Shown piece after piece: positions 8,188 through 16,986 of a stretch of DNA of 54,487 bases. The notes beneath the pieces were generated by a model. That model was not told where the DNA came from. It worked only from the letters and a program-made list of their open reading frames with translations, and ran no database searches. Each line of letters starts with the position of its first letter. Within the stretch, counting starts at the first letter, position 1. Source of the DNA: Bifidobacterium sp. N4G05 (GTDB taxonomy: Bacteria > Actinomycetota > Actinomycetes > Actinomycetales > Bifidobacteriaceae); the NCBI RefSeq assembly GCF_002742445.1, contig NZ_NJNQ01000009.1, forward strand, positions 1 through 54,487, read 5' to 3'. Both the position numbers and the translations under genes were made by a program.

Positions 8188-9132
8188 ATGACTGCAACAA
8201 CGCAAGCGGCGAAACCAAAGCGCACTGAAGCGCAACGCCGCGAGAATCGAACAGGATGGGCGTTCATGGCGCCATTCGGCATACTGTTCGCCATCGTATT
8301 CATCATCCCGATTTTCTATGCCATCTACTCCAGTTTCTTCCGTCAGGTCACCGAAGGCGGTGGCGCTTACGGCGGCGGCGAATTGGTGAATAAATTCGTA
8401 GGGTTCCAGAATTTCGAATATGTGCTTACGTCCGGCGATTTCTGGTCCGGTGTGGGCAGGGTGCTGATCTACACCCTCATTCAGGTTCCGTTGATGATTG
8501 TCATCGCGCTGGCTTTGGCGATGGTCATCGATTCGTTCGTGGTCAAGCACATCACGGGCTTCCGTCTCGGCTACTTCCTGCCGTACGCCATTCCAGGTGT
8601 GGTTGCATCCATCATTTGGGTGTACCTGTATAACGGTCAGATTTCGCCGATTGTCAAAGGTCTTGCGGCCATCGGAATAAACGTTGATTTCTTCAGCAAG
8701 AACATTGTGCTCGCCTCCATGGCAAACATCACCACATGGACGTTCACCGGCTACAACATGCTGATCTTCTTGGCCGCACTGCAAGCCATTCCACATGAAC
8801 TGTACGAAGCCGCACGCATCGACGGCGCAAGCGGATGGCAGATCTCCATGCGCATCAAACTGCCGAACGTGCGTTCCGCGGCACTGCTGTCCATGTTGCT
8901 GTCCATCGTCGGCACAATCCAGCTATTCAACGAACCGCAGATCATGCAGACCGCCGATCCAGGCATTTCCAAAACCTATACGCCAATGATGATGGCCATG
9001 AACACATCCCAAGGCACACTGACCCCAGGCGGCGACGGACCTGCATCGGCGGTCGCCATCGTTATGGCACTGATCGCAGGCATTCTCGCCATGGTCTACG
9101 CACTGGTCGAGAGGAAGGCGAACGAGCAATGA
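8188..9132 (+). CDS. Sugar ABC transporter permease, MalF-like, GlcNAc cluster
   Basis: About 314 residues with six predicted membrane spans and the EAA docking loop YEAARIDGASGWQISMRIKL. The chosen ATG at 8188 has AGGT six bases upstream. A GTG at 8158 would lie inside hairpin 3 and has no clear ribosome site. The stop overlaps the next start (ATGA at 9129-9132), showing translational coupling to the second permease. It should pair with that protein and the lipoprotein at 6606; the ATPase must come from elsewhere in the genome. It resembles the permease at 57-989 in layout but is clearly a different paralogue. Confidence 0.9.
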   Translation: MTATTQAAKPKRTEAQRRENRTGWAFMAPFGILFAIVFIIPIFYAIYSSFFRQVTEGGGAYGGGELVNKFVGFQNFEYVLTSGDFWSGVGRVLIYTLIQVPLMIVIALALAMVIDSFVVKHITGFRLGYFLPYAIPGVVASIIWVYLYNGQISPIVKGLAAIGINVDFFSKNIVLASMANITTWTFTGYNMLIFLAALQAIPHELYEAARIDGASGWQISMRIKLPNVRSAALLSMLLSIVGTIQLFNEPQIMQTADPGISKTYTPMMMAMNTSQGTLTPGGDGPASAVAIVMALIAGILAMVYALVERKANEQ

Positions 9133-10088
9133 GCACCGCAGTCGAAACAAGAAAAGACGAACGCGCCCGCAGAAAGGCGGAACGCATGATGGAGAAGCAG
9201 CGTGAAGCAGCCGAGCATGATCTGCCACGCTCCATGCGCCCATCGCCGATTGCCAAAACCATTACCGTAATCGTGCTCGTCGTAGCACTCATCTACTTCC
9301 TGTTCCCGATCTACTGGGCTATCATCGCATCCACCAAAACCCCATCGCAGCTGACTAGCAGCAACGGATTGTGGTTTGCCGTCGGACTTGACCAGATTCC
9401 CGACGCCATCGCCACCAACTATTCGAAGCTCATGGGATGGACCCGTGGTCAATTCTGGCGTTGGGTGCTGAATTCCCTGATTTACTCCGGAGTTTCCGCA
9501 CTGATCGGCACAATCATTTCGGTGATGGCCGGCTACGCCACCGCAAAATTCAACTTCCGAGGTAAGGTCATCGCCATCGGCGTGGTCATGGGATGCATGC
9601 TGATGCCGGTCGCACTACTCACCATTCCGCAGTACTCCATTTTCCACGCACTGCACCTGACCAACACCATGCTGGCGATCATCATCCCGTGTTGCGTTTC
9701 GCCATTCGGCTTCTTCTTAGGGCGCGTATACGCGCAAACCTCCGTGCCGAACGAACTCTTGGAAGCGGCACGCATCGACGGTGCCGGTGAAGCAAGAATC
9801 TTCTTCACCATCGTGCTCCGCCTGCTCGCCCCAGCCATGGTGACCATCTTCCTGTTCCTCTTCGTAGGAACGTGGAACAACTTCCTGCTGCCGTTGATGA
9901 TGGTTTCCTCCGATACCCTCAAGCCGGTTACGCTCGGCCTGTACGGCATGGTATCGCTCGCCACCTTCAACGATCGCGGATCGCTGATGATGGGCGCACT
10001 GCTCGGCGTGCTGCCGGTGATCGTGCTCTTCCTCGGTCTGCAGCGCTACTGGCAGGCAGGTCTTGCGGCAGGCGCGGTCAAGGGCTGA
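9129..10088 (+). CDS. Sugar ABC transporter permease, MalG-like, GlcNAc cluster
   Basis: 319 residues. A charged, Arg/Lys-rich cytoplasmic N-terminus (about 45 residues) comes before the first span (VIVLVVALIYFLFPIYW). Six spans and the EAA loop LEAARIDGAGEARIFFTIVL are present, as in MalG-type subunits. It starts inside the stop codon of the MalF-type gene (4-base overlap). Downstream, a 10-bp stem-loop and about 110 bases separate it from the ROK kinase gene, so transport and catabolic genes are likely on one transcript with internal processing. Confidence 0.92.
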   Translation: MSTAVETRKDERARRKAERMMEKQREAAEHDLPRSMRPSPIAKTITVIVLVVALIYFLFPIYWAIIASTKTPSQLTSSNGLWFAVGLDQIPDAIATNYSKLMGWTRGQFWRWVLNSLIYSGVSALIGTIISVMAGYATAKFNFRGKVIAIGVVMGCMLMPVALLTIPQYSIFHALHLTNTMLAIIIPCCVSPFGFFLGRVYAQTSVPNELLEAARIDGAGEARIFFTIVLRLLAPAMVTIFLFLFVGTWNNFLLPLMMVSSDTLKPVTLGLYGMVSLATFNDRGSLMMGALLGVLPVIVLFLGLQRYWQAGLAAGAVKG

Positions 10089-10133
10089 TCAGGTATCCAT
10101 CTAACTCCGTGCGTGGCGTAAATGCTGCGCACG

Positions 10134-10171
10134 GGTGCCCGGAGCAACGGAACAACCGCAATCCGGGCACC
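10134..10171 (+). promoter_or_regulatory. Intercistronic stem-loop between permease and ROK kinase
   Basis: GGTGCCCGGA (10134-10143) pairs perfectly with TCCGGGCACC (10162-10171) across an 18-base loop. It lacks a U-run, so it is read as an mRNA processing or stability element rather than a full terminator. Confidence 0.55.
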
Positions 10172-10197
10172 TATCCTATTTCAGGCAGGTATATGCA

Positions 10198-11118
10198 ATG
10201 GACGCAAAACTGCATCGCAATAATCGTGAGCAAGGATGCATCGGTATCGACATCGGCGGCACAAAAATCGAAGGTGTGCTGCTCGACGCAACAGACCGCG
10301 TCGTCGACGTTTGCCGTATGCCATCGCATTCCGGCGAAAACAACGTTGTAACCGACATCGTGCGCGTCGCACGTACACTCTCCAACGAACCGTTGCCCAT
10401 CGGCATTGGCATTCCAGGACAGGTGAACTGCGCAACTGGACAGGTGCGCAACGTTGTCAATCTCGGCATCGAAACCTTGGAACTCGGCGAACGCATCAGT
10501 GAGATTATGCACGTTCCGGTTCACGTAGAAAACGATGTGAACGCGGCTGCGGTCGGAGCCACGGAATTCGTGGAACACGTAGACGGCAACGCAACCGTGG
10601 TGTTCCTCAACTTCGGCACCGGCCTGGCCGCAGGGATCGTACGCGACGGGCAAGCCGAACACGGGTACAGCGGATGCATCGGCGAAATTGGGCATCTTCC
10701 CATCGACCCGAATGGATTCGCATGCCCCTGCGGACAGCGAGGATGCTTGGAAACCGTGGCATCCGGCGGAGCCGTGGCAAAACTCTGGCCCTCCGCAAAC
10801 CCGCCCATGCCTGACCTCATCCGCAAAGCGCGGCAAGGAGACGAGCATGCCAACGACGTGCTCGGCAAAGTGGCGCACGGCATGGGGGACGTCATCCAAA
10901 TCGTCGCCCAAGCCTATGATCCGCAACGTATCATCATCGGCGGAGGCATGGCGAAAACCGGCAATGATCTGATCGAAGTCATTCAAGCCGAATTGAGCCG
11001 CAGGGCAGAAGGTTGCCGATTCCTGAACACACTCGACATCGCATCGAAAATCAGAATCGCAGCGGTCGATAAACCAATCGGCGCAATCGGTGCTGCGCTC
11101 GCAGCAAAACGAGCATAG
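10198..11118 (+). CDS. ROK-family sugar kinase, probable N-acetylglucosamine kinase
   Basis: 306 residues, cytoplasmic. The N-terminal ATP-binding motif DIGGTK is at 18-23, the catalytic base is D113 in VENDVN, and the ROK zinc motif is intact: H166, then CPCGQRGCLE giving C176, C178 and C183. Phosphorylating GlcNAc at O6 would feed NagA and NagB, both encoded downstream. ATG at 10198 is preferred: it follows AGGCAGG, whereas a GTG at 10135 lies inside the stem-loop. Gene order kinase, GH20, nagB, nagA supports GlcNAc, but glucose or N-acetylmannosamine cannot be excluded from the motifs. Confidence 0.85.
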   Translation: MDAKLHRNNREQGCIGIDIGGTKIEGVLLDATDRVVDVCRMPSHSGENNVVTDIVRVARTLSNEPLPIGIGIPGQVNCATGQVRNVVNLGIETLELGERISEIMHVPVHVENDVNAAAVGATEFVEHVDGNATVVFLNFGTGLAAGIVRDGQAEHGYSGCIGEIGHLPIDPNGFACPCGQRGCLETVASGGAVAKLWPSANPPMPDLIRKARQGDEHANDVLGKVAHGMGDVIQIVAQAYDPQRIIIGGGMAKTGNDLIEVIQAELSRRAEGCRFLNTLDIASKIRIAAVDKPIGAIGAALAAKRA

Positions 11119-11217
11119 CTGGGAAACCAAACAATGTAAGCGACGTGCAACAAGTCGCAGGTAATCGCACAATAATCCGCGTAAAACGGCGAATTCAGAA
11201 AGCTGAAAGGCAAATCG

Positions 11218-13230
11218 ATGACAAATGAGAATACCCGCGAATGGGCGATCATTCCCGAACCGAACAGCATGACGGTCGGCGAAGGCGTGGTATCGCTGCC
11301 CTACGCGGGTCGTGTGAACGAATCCATTGCAATTGGCGATGGTGATTATCTGCTTGCACATCAGCTTGTTGCCGACATACGTTCCGTGACAGGGCTTGAT
11401 TGGGATTACGCGACGGGTTGTATGTGGCCTGGATTCATCAGCTTGCATATTGCGGATTCGGGCGCGGCGGAAGAAGATGGCATTCCCGGTGCATATACGC
11501 TGACTATCGATACTGACGGTATTGCGATTACCGGTTACGATTTCGAAGGTGTGCGCAACGGTGTGCAGACCCTGCGTCAACTCATACGGCAAAACGGTGC
11601 CGTGCTGCCAGTACTGCAGATCGAAGATGCTCCCGCATATCAGATCAGGGGATATTACTTGGATGCGACGCGCGGTCGTGTGCCAACGCTCGCATGGCTC
11701 AAACAGTGGGCCGACAAACTCTGCCTTTACAAATACAACCAATTGCAGCTTTACATCGAGCATACGTTCGCATTCGACGGCATGAGTGAAACGTGGCGTG
11801 GTTCAAGCCCGCTCACGCCGGCAGACATACTTGAATTCGACCAATACTGTGCGAACCTTGGCATCGAACTCGTGCCGTCAGTCTCCACGTTCGGTCACCA
11901 ATACGTTGCGATGCGCACGCAGGAACTGCGCGAACTCGGCGAATTCCCCGAAGGCGCAGACCGGCCGTTCAGCTTCATCGAACGCATGAGGCACCACACG
12001 CTCAACGTCGCCGACGATCGAGCCTTCGCATTCTCCACGCAACTGGTCGATTCGTACCTGCAACTTTTCCGCACGAAACGATTCAATATCTGCGCCGACG
12101 AAACCTTCGACCTCGGCAAAGGCAAGTCGAAGCAGGAAGCTCAACGCGTAGGCGTCGCAACGTTGTACGCAACATACGTGGGCAAACTCTGCGAACACCT
12201 TTCCCAGCAAGGCCATGAGCCCATGTTTTGGGGAGACATCGCCATTGAAATGCCGGAAATTCTCGAAACCCTGCCAAACAACGTCACCCTGCTGAACTGG
12301 CAGTACGAACCGAAAGCGACCGACGAGAAAATCCAACTTGTGGCGAAAGCCGGAGCCAAACAAATCGTATGCCCGGCCGTATGGGGGTGGAATGCGCTGC
12401 TCCCTCGCGTCGACGACGCGTGGAACAACATTGCACGCATCGCACGATACGGCCGCGACTGCGGTGCGGAAGGCATGCTCGTCACCGATTGGGGCGATTT
12501 TGGGCATGTCAACGATCCGCGCATGGCCGTGCCTGGCATGATATTCGGTGCGCAATATGCGTGGAATCCAACAGAAAATATTGTTGGAGATACTGACGAA
12601 AATAGTGCCGAAAATGATTTGCTCGCGCGTATTTCGCGCGTCGAATATGACGATTGCAGCGCACGGTTCGTCACATTGCTCCGTAGCGCTTCCGCGCAAG
12701 CCGTATTCACTTGGCGTGAGCTTGTGGAATATCTCGAATTGGATGATGGTACGGGAAATTGCAATACCGATGTTGCGCAAACTATCCCATGCTTGACCGA
12801 GCGTCTTGCCAATCAGGGAAACGCATTGACTTTGCGTGAGGCGCGCGATCGCATGATGCGCAATATGGCAACGACAATCGAACGAATTCCGCAAGCCAAT
12901 CGTAAGCTGCAGCAATGCATGGTTGAAATTGCGCCGATTATGGCGCATATAGGAAAGCCGGGCATTGCAGCTGCCGTGCGTATCGCCATGGAAGGCCAGC
13001 TGTTGCTCAATCGAGTGGGATTCGCGCTCGCCGGCGCGCATGACGTGCGTGATGCGCATGACGTTGACGATCAGCAGCCCTCCGACTGCTGCGCGCTGGC
13101 ACGCGATCTCGAATGCTGGTGCGAGGCCTATGCGAAGGAATGGGCTGTGACGAGTCAACCATCGGAACTGCATCGCATTCAGGAAACCGTGTGGAAAGCG
13201 GCCGACGAGTTGCGGCGAATCAGCAAATAA
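11218..13230 (+). CDS. GH20 beta-N-acetylhexosaminidase, cytoplasmic
   Basis: 670 residues, no signal peptide or membrane anchor. An N-terminal GH20b-like domain (about 1-140) precedes the TIM barrel, whose family signature begins RGYYLDATRGRVPT. The paired catalytic residues are D294-E295 in NICADETFD; E is the acid/base and D assists substrate-assisted catalysis. A C-terminal helical extension of about 200 residues follows. It would split beta-linked GlcNAc (or GalNAc) from imported oligosaccharides such as chitobiose, lacto-N-triose or N-glycan fragments; context supports GlcNAc. It is longer than many bifidobacterial GH20 enzymes and lacks their secretion signals. ATG follows GAAAGGC. Confidence 0.9.
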   Translation: MTNENTREWAIIPEPNSMTVGEGVVSLPYAGRVNESIAIGDGDYLLAHQLVADIRSVTGLDWDYATGCMWPGFISLHIADSGAAEEDGIPGAYTLTIDTDGIAITGYDFEGVRNGVQTLRQLIRQNGAVLPVLQIEDAPAYQIRGYYLDATRGRVPTLAWLKQWADKLCLYKYNQLQLYIEHTFAFDGMSETWRGSSPLTPADILEFDQYCANLGIELVPSVSTFGHQYVAMRTQELRELGEFPEGADRPFSFIERMRHHTLNVADDRAFAFSTQLVDSYLQLFRTKRFNICADETFDLGKGKSKQEAQRVGVATLYATYVGKLCEHLSQQGHEPMFWGDIAIEMPEILETLPNNVTLLNWQYEPKATDEKIQLVAKAGAKQIVCPAVWGWNALLPRVDDAWNNIARIARYGRDCGAEGMLVTDWGDFGHVNDPRMAVPGMIFGAQYAWNPTENIVGDTDENSAENDLLARISRVEYDDCSARFVTLLRSASAQAVFTWRELVEYLELDDGTGNCNTDVAQTIPCLTERLANQGNALTLREARDRMMRNMATTIERIPQANRKLQQCMVEIAPIMAHIGKPGIAAAVRIAMEGQLLLNRVGFALAGAHDVRDAHDVDDQQPSDCCALARDLECWCEAYAKEWAVTSQPSELHRIQETVWKAADELRRISK

Positions 13231-13298
13231 ATCATCAAACAAATTCTCAAGTAATCAGCAAACGAAAACGCCAATCCAAGTTCAATGAAAGGAACATC

Positions 13299-14111
13299 AT
13301 GACCGAAGTCATCATCGTGAAAAACGAGCGCGAAGCGGGCGATATTTACGGCCGTTCAGTCGCCGATCTCATCAAAACCAAGCCGAATGCGGTATTGGGT
13401 CTGGCAACTGGATCCAGTCCGCTCGCCGCATACCAGTCGCTCGCACGCATTGTACACAGCGAGCATATTGACGTATCGCAGGTGCGCGGTTTCGCATTGG
13501 ACGAATACTTGGGATTGCCACTTGATCACCCGCAGTCGTACCATTCCACCATTCACCGCACTGTTGTGGAACCGCTTGGACTGAACCCTGATTTGGTGCA
13601 CGTGCCTGGTGACGTGCTTGACGGGGCGCCGCTGAGCGACGGCGAACGCATTGCGGCTGCCGGACCTGCCTACGACAGGGCAATTGAAGAGGCTGGTGGC
13701 ATCGACGTGCAGATTCTGGGCATTGGTACGGATGGGCATGTCGGTTTCAACGAGCCGGGATCATCGCTTGCTTCCGGCACGCGTGTCAAAACGCTGGTTG
13801 AACAGACACGCATCGACAACGCTCGATTCTTTGACGACGACATCAACAAGGTGCCTACGCATTGCATCACGCAGGGCATTGGTACGATTCTCAAGGCTCG
13901 TCACTTGGTGCTGCTTGCCTTCGGATCAGGCAAGGCTGAAGCTGTGGCCGAAACGGTGGAGGGTGGTGTGAGCGCGTTCTGCCCGGCGTCCGCGTTGCAA
14001 ATGCATCCGCACGCCACCATTATTGTGGACGAAGAGGCTGCGAGCCGCCTACGTCACAAGGACTATTACCGTTACGCCTACGCTCACAAGCCCTCTTGGC
14101 AGCACATCTGA
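13299..14111 (+). CDS. nagB: Glucosamine-6-phosphate deaminase
   Basis: 270 residues, the normal family length. It converts glucosamine-6-phosphate to fructose-6-phosphate and ammonia. The active-site residues match the E. coli enzyme by motif: D68 in FALDEYLG, and D145, H147 and E152 in GIGTDGHVGFNEPG. The phosphate loop LATGSSP is at 35-41. The start at 13299 has GAAAGGA six bases upstream; a longer upstream frame overlaps the GH20 gene and is not used. It acts after NagA, yet a 53-bp repeat array with terminator-like units lies between the two genes, so their expression may be partly uncoupled. Fructose-6-phosphate enters the bifid shunt. Confidence 0.97.
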   Translation: MTEVIIVKNEREAGDIYGRSVADLIKTKPNAVLGLATGSSPLAAYQSLARIVHSEHIDVSQVRGFALDEYLGLPLDHPQSYHSTIHRTVVEPLGLNPDLVHVPGDVLDGAPLSDGERIAAAGPAYDRAIEEAGGIDVQILGIGTDGHVGFNEPGSSLASGTRVKTLVEQTRIDNARFFDDDINKVPTHCITQGIGTILKARHLVLLAFGSGKAEAVAETVEGGVSAFCPASALQMHPHATIIVDEEAASRLRHKDYYRYAYAHKPSWQHI

Positions 14112-14143
14112 TTGCTGCTCTGCAGTCGGTGTCCGCTAGCGTC

Positions 14144-14389
14144 CGGATTCTTCCATTCGCTGGAATATTCTGGACGCTTTTCGGCCTGTCATCGGGATGA
14201 TTCTTCCACTCACTGGAAGTTTTTGGACAGTACGAGGGTATTTCGCCGTCCGGATTCTTCCAGTGACTGGAGGAATTGGGACTCTGAGGTGGCTGTTAGC
14301 GGGAGGATTTCTCCACCGACTGGAGGTTTTTGGACGCTGATGGGCTTGTCGGCGGGGCAATTCTTCCACTGACTGGAAGAATTGGATGC
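14144..14389 (+). repeat. Five-unit 53-bp repeat array, each unit with a CTTCCA/TGGAAG-type dyad
   Basis: The conserved ATTCTTCCA-like core starts at 14147, 14200, 14254, 14307 and 14360, a spacing of 53-54 bases. Each core faces TGGAA or TGGAGG after a 5-base loop. Unit 5 has an 11-bp perfect stem (CAATTCTTCCA with TGGAAGAATTG); units 2 and 4 are followed by TTTTT, like intrinsic terminators. The 20-odd bases between cores are diverged and GC-rich. No ORF or cas-like gene is associated. Confidence 0.85.
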
Positions 14390-14431
14390 TAATTGAGGAA
14401 TATGGCTGGAAGTGAGTCGGAAGGTTTGAAT

Positions 14432-15757
14432 ATGGAACAGTCTCGGGAGCGTTTTGCGAATGAGGTGGACATTGCGTTGGCGCAGTCGGCCCGCCCGTTT
14501 GCGATTCACAATGCGCGCAAAGTCGATGCGCGAGGTGTTGCGGAACATTATTGGATAGTTTCCGATGGTAGTGCGATTATCGCGACTGGTAATCGGGACG
14601 ATGATTTTGCTGCGGCTTGCGCAAGCGTCGGTTTGGATGCGGAGGCTGCAGTTGGTGCCGATGCTGATTCCGGTTCGGTCAGTTCGGCTGGTTCCGGAAA
14701 TTCCATGACCGGTTCGACCGGTTCCGTAACCGACGCTGCAGGCTGCATGATGACTCCCGGTTACGTCGACATTCATGCGCACGGTTCGTGGGGGAGCTCC
14801 TTCGATGATGGCGTGCAAGGCATACGCACGGCTCGCGCAGGTCATATGATGCACGGCACCACCCGCCAAGTGCTCAGTTTGATCACCAATCCGCTTGATG
14901 TGATGTGCGCCAATCTTCAAACCGTGCGTGGCATGATGAATGCTCGCCCTGACATTCTTGGCGCGCATTTGGAAGGTCCGTTCCTCGCGTTGTCTCGCAA
15001 AGGTGCGCATGATCCGGAATGCTTGAAGGATCCGGTTCCCGAATATGTTGATCGTCTTTTGCAAGCGGCAGACGGCTGTTTGCGGCAGATTACCATTGCG
15101 CCCGAATTGCCTCACGGTATTGATGCGATTCGTCGTTTTGCAGCGGCCGGAGTGGTTCCTGCGGTAGGGCATTGCGATGCCGATTATGCGACCGCTCGCA
15201 AGGGTTTTAATGCGGGTGCTGGCATTATGACGCACATGTTCAACGCGATGAATGGCTTGCATCATCGTAAGCCAGGTCCGATTCCGGCTGCCGTTGAAGA
15301 TCCGCGCGTCACTATCGAGCTGATCAATGATGGTTTTCATGTGCAGGATCCGATGGTGCGTTTGGGATTCGGTTTCGCACCGCATCGCACGGCATTCGTA
15401 ACCGATGCCATGGCTGCCACCGATTGCCCGGATGGTCATTATTTGCTGGGTGCGTTGGATGTGGATGTGATTGATGGTCACGCTCGGCTCGTGTCGAATG
15501 GTGCGATTGCCGGTTCCACGCTGACATTGGAAAAGGCTGTTCAGCGTGCGGTGCTCGAATTAGGATTCGCGCCCACCGACGCAGTGGAAGCCGCCACATT
15601 GACTCCGGCCAAAGCATTCGGTTTCGACCGTGCGAACCCGGTCACCAAGAAGCCGCTCGGTCTGCTAGCCCCCGGCTACGCTGCCGATGTGCTTCTGCTC
15701 GACCCCGCCACTTGTTCCGTCTCTCACGTCTGGTGCGCCGCCCACCCTCTTCGTTGA
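14432..15757 (+). CDS. nagA: N-acetylglucosamine-6-phosphate deacetylase
   Basis: 441 residues, amidohydrolase superfamily. It removes acetate from GlcNAc-6-phosphate to give glucosamine-6-phosphate for NagB. Metal and catalytic motifs are present: YVDIHAHG (H115, H117), LGAHLEGPF, VGHCDADY, THMFNAMNG and the catalytic aspartate in FVTDAM. ATG at 14432 follows GGAAGG with good spacing; an in-frame ATG at 14402 with GAGGA is possible and would add ten residues. Odd: a Ser/Gly/Thr-rich stretch of about 30 residues (76-104) is inserted ahead of the metal motif in the N-terminal beta-sandwich region. Convergent with the LacI gene, sharing a terminator. Confidence 0.94.
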   Translation: MEQSRERFANEVDIALAQSARPFAIHNARKVDARGVAEHYWIVSDGSAIIATGNRDDDFAAACASVGLDAEAAVGADADSGSVSSAGSGNSMTGSTGSVTDAAGCMMTPGYVDIHAHGSWGSSFDDGVQGIRTARAGHMMHGTTRQVLSLITNPLDVMCANLQTVRGMMNARPDILGAHLEGPFLALSRKGAHDPECLKDPVPEYVDRLLQAADGCLRQITIAPELPHGIDAIRRFAAAGVVPAVGHCDADYATARKGFNAGAGIMTHMFNAMNGLHHRKPGPIPAAVEDPRVTIELINDGFHVQDPMVRLGFGFAPHRTAFVTDAMAATDCPDGHYLLGALDVDVIDGHARLVSNGAIAGSTLTLEKAVQRAVLELGFAPTDAVEAATLTPAKAFGFDRANPVTKKPLGLLAPGYAADVLLLDPATCSVSHVWCAAHPLR

Positions 15758-15780
15758 GGCGTGATTGTTGAAACGTAATT

Positions 15781-15817
15781 GCAAGGACCGGCTCCGTAAC
15801 AGGATGCCGGTCCTTGC
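15781..15817. terminator. Bidirectional terminator between nagA and LacI gene
   Basis: 12-bp perfect stem: GCAAGGACCGGC (15781-15792) with GCCGGTCCTTGC (15806-15817), 13-base loop, placed between the two convergent stop codons. Confidence 0.8.
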
Positions 15818-15837
15818 TGTATCTCAAGTTTTTGTTT

Positions 15838-16854
15838 TCAGTCTTGCGGGGTGAAACTGTCGCGTGCGACGAGACAGGTGGAGATTCGCATATGCTGGCT
15901 GATCGTGCGATTCGCGGTCAGTGCTTCGGCAAGCATGAGCGCTGCGGCTTTCGCGAGTTCGTCCTGGCTAATGTCGTACGACGACAATGCGGGAGATGTG
16001 TATTTCGCGATCTCCTGATTGTTGATGCTGATTACTTTGATATCTTGTGGCACTATCACATTTTCGGTGGCAAACGCCTGTAGCACGCCAACCGCCAATG
16101 GGTCGGCTGCAACGATCACTGCATCGGGCAGATCGTCCGCATGATCCTGCAGTAACTGACGCCCCTGCAAACGGCCGTTTTCCACAGTGAATGGGCCATT
16201 CGCATACACCAATCCCTGCACGTCCAAGTCCAAACGTAGCGTCCAATTGCGGAATGCGAACGTACGAATATCTTCCGGATATTCATGCTCGCCCATAATG
16301 TTGCCCAAGCCGCCTATGAAACCGATTCGCGAGCAGCCGGATGTCGTAAGCGCGTCAATTGCATCCAATATGGTCTGTTCCAAATCGGGTTGCACTGAAT
16401 CGAACAATTCCGGCGCAGGATTGATGTCGATGAATACGCCGTGTGGAAGCTTCCTATGCAGGAGGTGCAGCGTCTTGCGATCCAATGGCGATGGGCCGAT
16501 CGAAATGAATCCGGCGTATTTGTCGGCATTGGCGATCAGCGAATCCACGTCCTCATGCATGGTTACGTTCATGCGTTGCTCTTCAGCATGTTTGACGAGC
16601 GCTTCGCGCAACTCGTCGAAATACACGTCCTGCAAACCCTCGTCGGGAACGACATTGTCGAGAATCGCGACATCCTGCGGAATGGTGATGCGCTGATATT
16701 GCGGTACGTTCTTGTACCCCATTTCCAGACTAGCGTTTAGAATCTTCTCGCGGGTGGAATCCTTCACCGAAAAGGTGGGATCGTCCTTCAAAACCCTCGA
16801 AACAGTGGCTTGGGAGAAACCTACCCGTTTCGCTATCTCTCTGATAGTGGCCAT
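15838..16854 (-). CDS. LacI-family regulator, probable repressor of the GlcNAc cluster
   Basis: 338 residues. The HTH TIREIAKRVGFSQATVSRVL sits at the N-terminus, then hinge and ligand domain. ATG at 16854 follows GAGGAGG with six-base spacing, so the longer frame starting at 16875 is rejected. It is convergent with nagA, the usual place for the local regulator of a sugar operon, and is the best candidate to act on the promoter at 6525 (inference). An AT-rich dyad upstream (GCTAAA 16881-16886 with TTTAGC 16903-16908, inner CTAATTAATTTAG) could be an autoregulatory operator; no identical site was seen at the 6525 promoter. It lies 132 bases downstream of the GGDEF/EAL gene on the same strand, so some read-through is possible. 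Confidence 0.88.
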   Translation of the reverse strand: MATIREIAKRVGFSQATVSRVLKDDPTFSVKDSTREKILNASLEMGYKNVPQYQRITIPQDVAILDNVVPDEGLQDVYFDELREALVKHAEEQRMNVTMHEDVDSLIANADKYAGFISIGPSPLDRKTLHLLHRKLPHGVFIDINPAPELFDSVQPDLEQTILDAIDALTTSGCSRIGFIGGLGNIMGEHEYPEDIRTFAFRNWTLRLDLDVQGLVYANGPFTVENGRLQGRQLLQDHADDLPDAVIVAADPLAVGVLQAFATENVIVPQDIKVISINNQEIAKYTSPALSSYDISQDELAKAAALMLAEALTANRTISQHMRISTCLVARDSFTPQD

Positions 16855-16880
16855 TCGAATCCTCCTCGAAGCCATCGTTG

Positions 16881-16908
16881 GCTAAACACATTTACTAATT
16901 AATTTAGC
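16881..16908. promoter_or_regulatory. Possible LacI operator dyad
   Basis: GCTAAA and TTTAGC flank an inner CTAATTAATTTAG, 27 bases upstream of the LacI start. Seen by eye only. Confidence 0.35.
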
Positions 16909-16986
16909 ATATATGCCTCCATCCTGCCGTATTCCCTCTAAGCGTTTTACGAGATAAAGCAATCGTGCATCAAACGAGAATCCTCT

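Noticed and set aside
14144..14389. CRISPR array
   Set aside because: Regular 53-base period, but the repeats are imperfect dyads with variable bases, the intervening segments are related to one another, and there are no cas genes.
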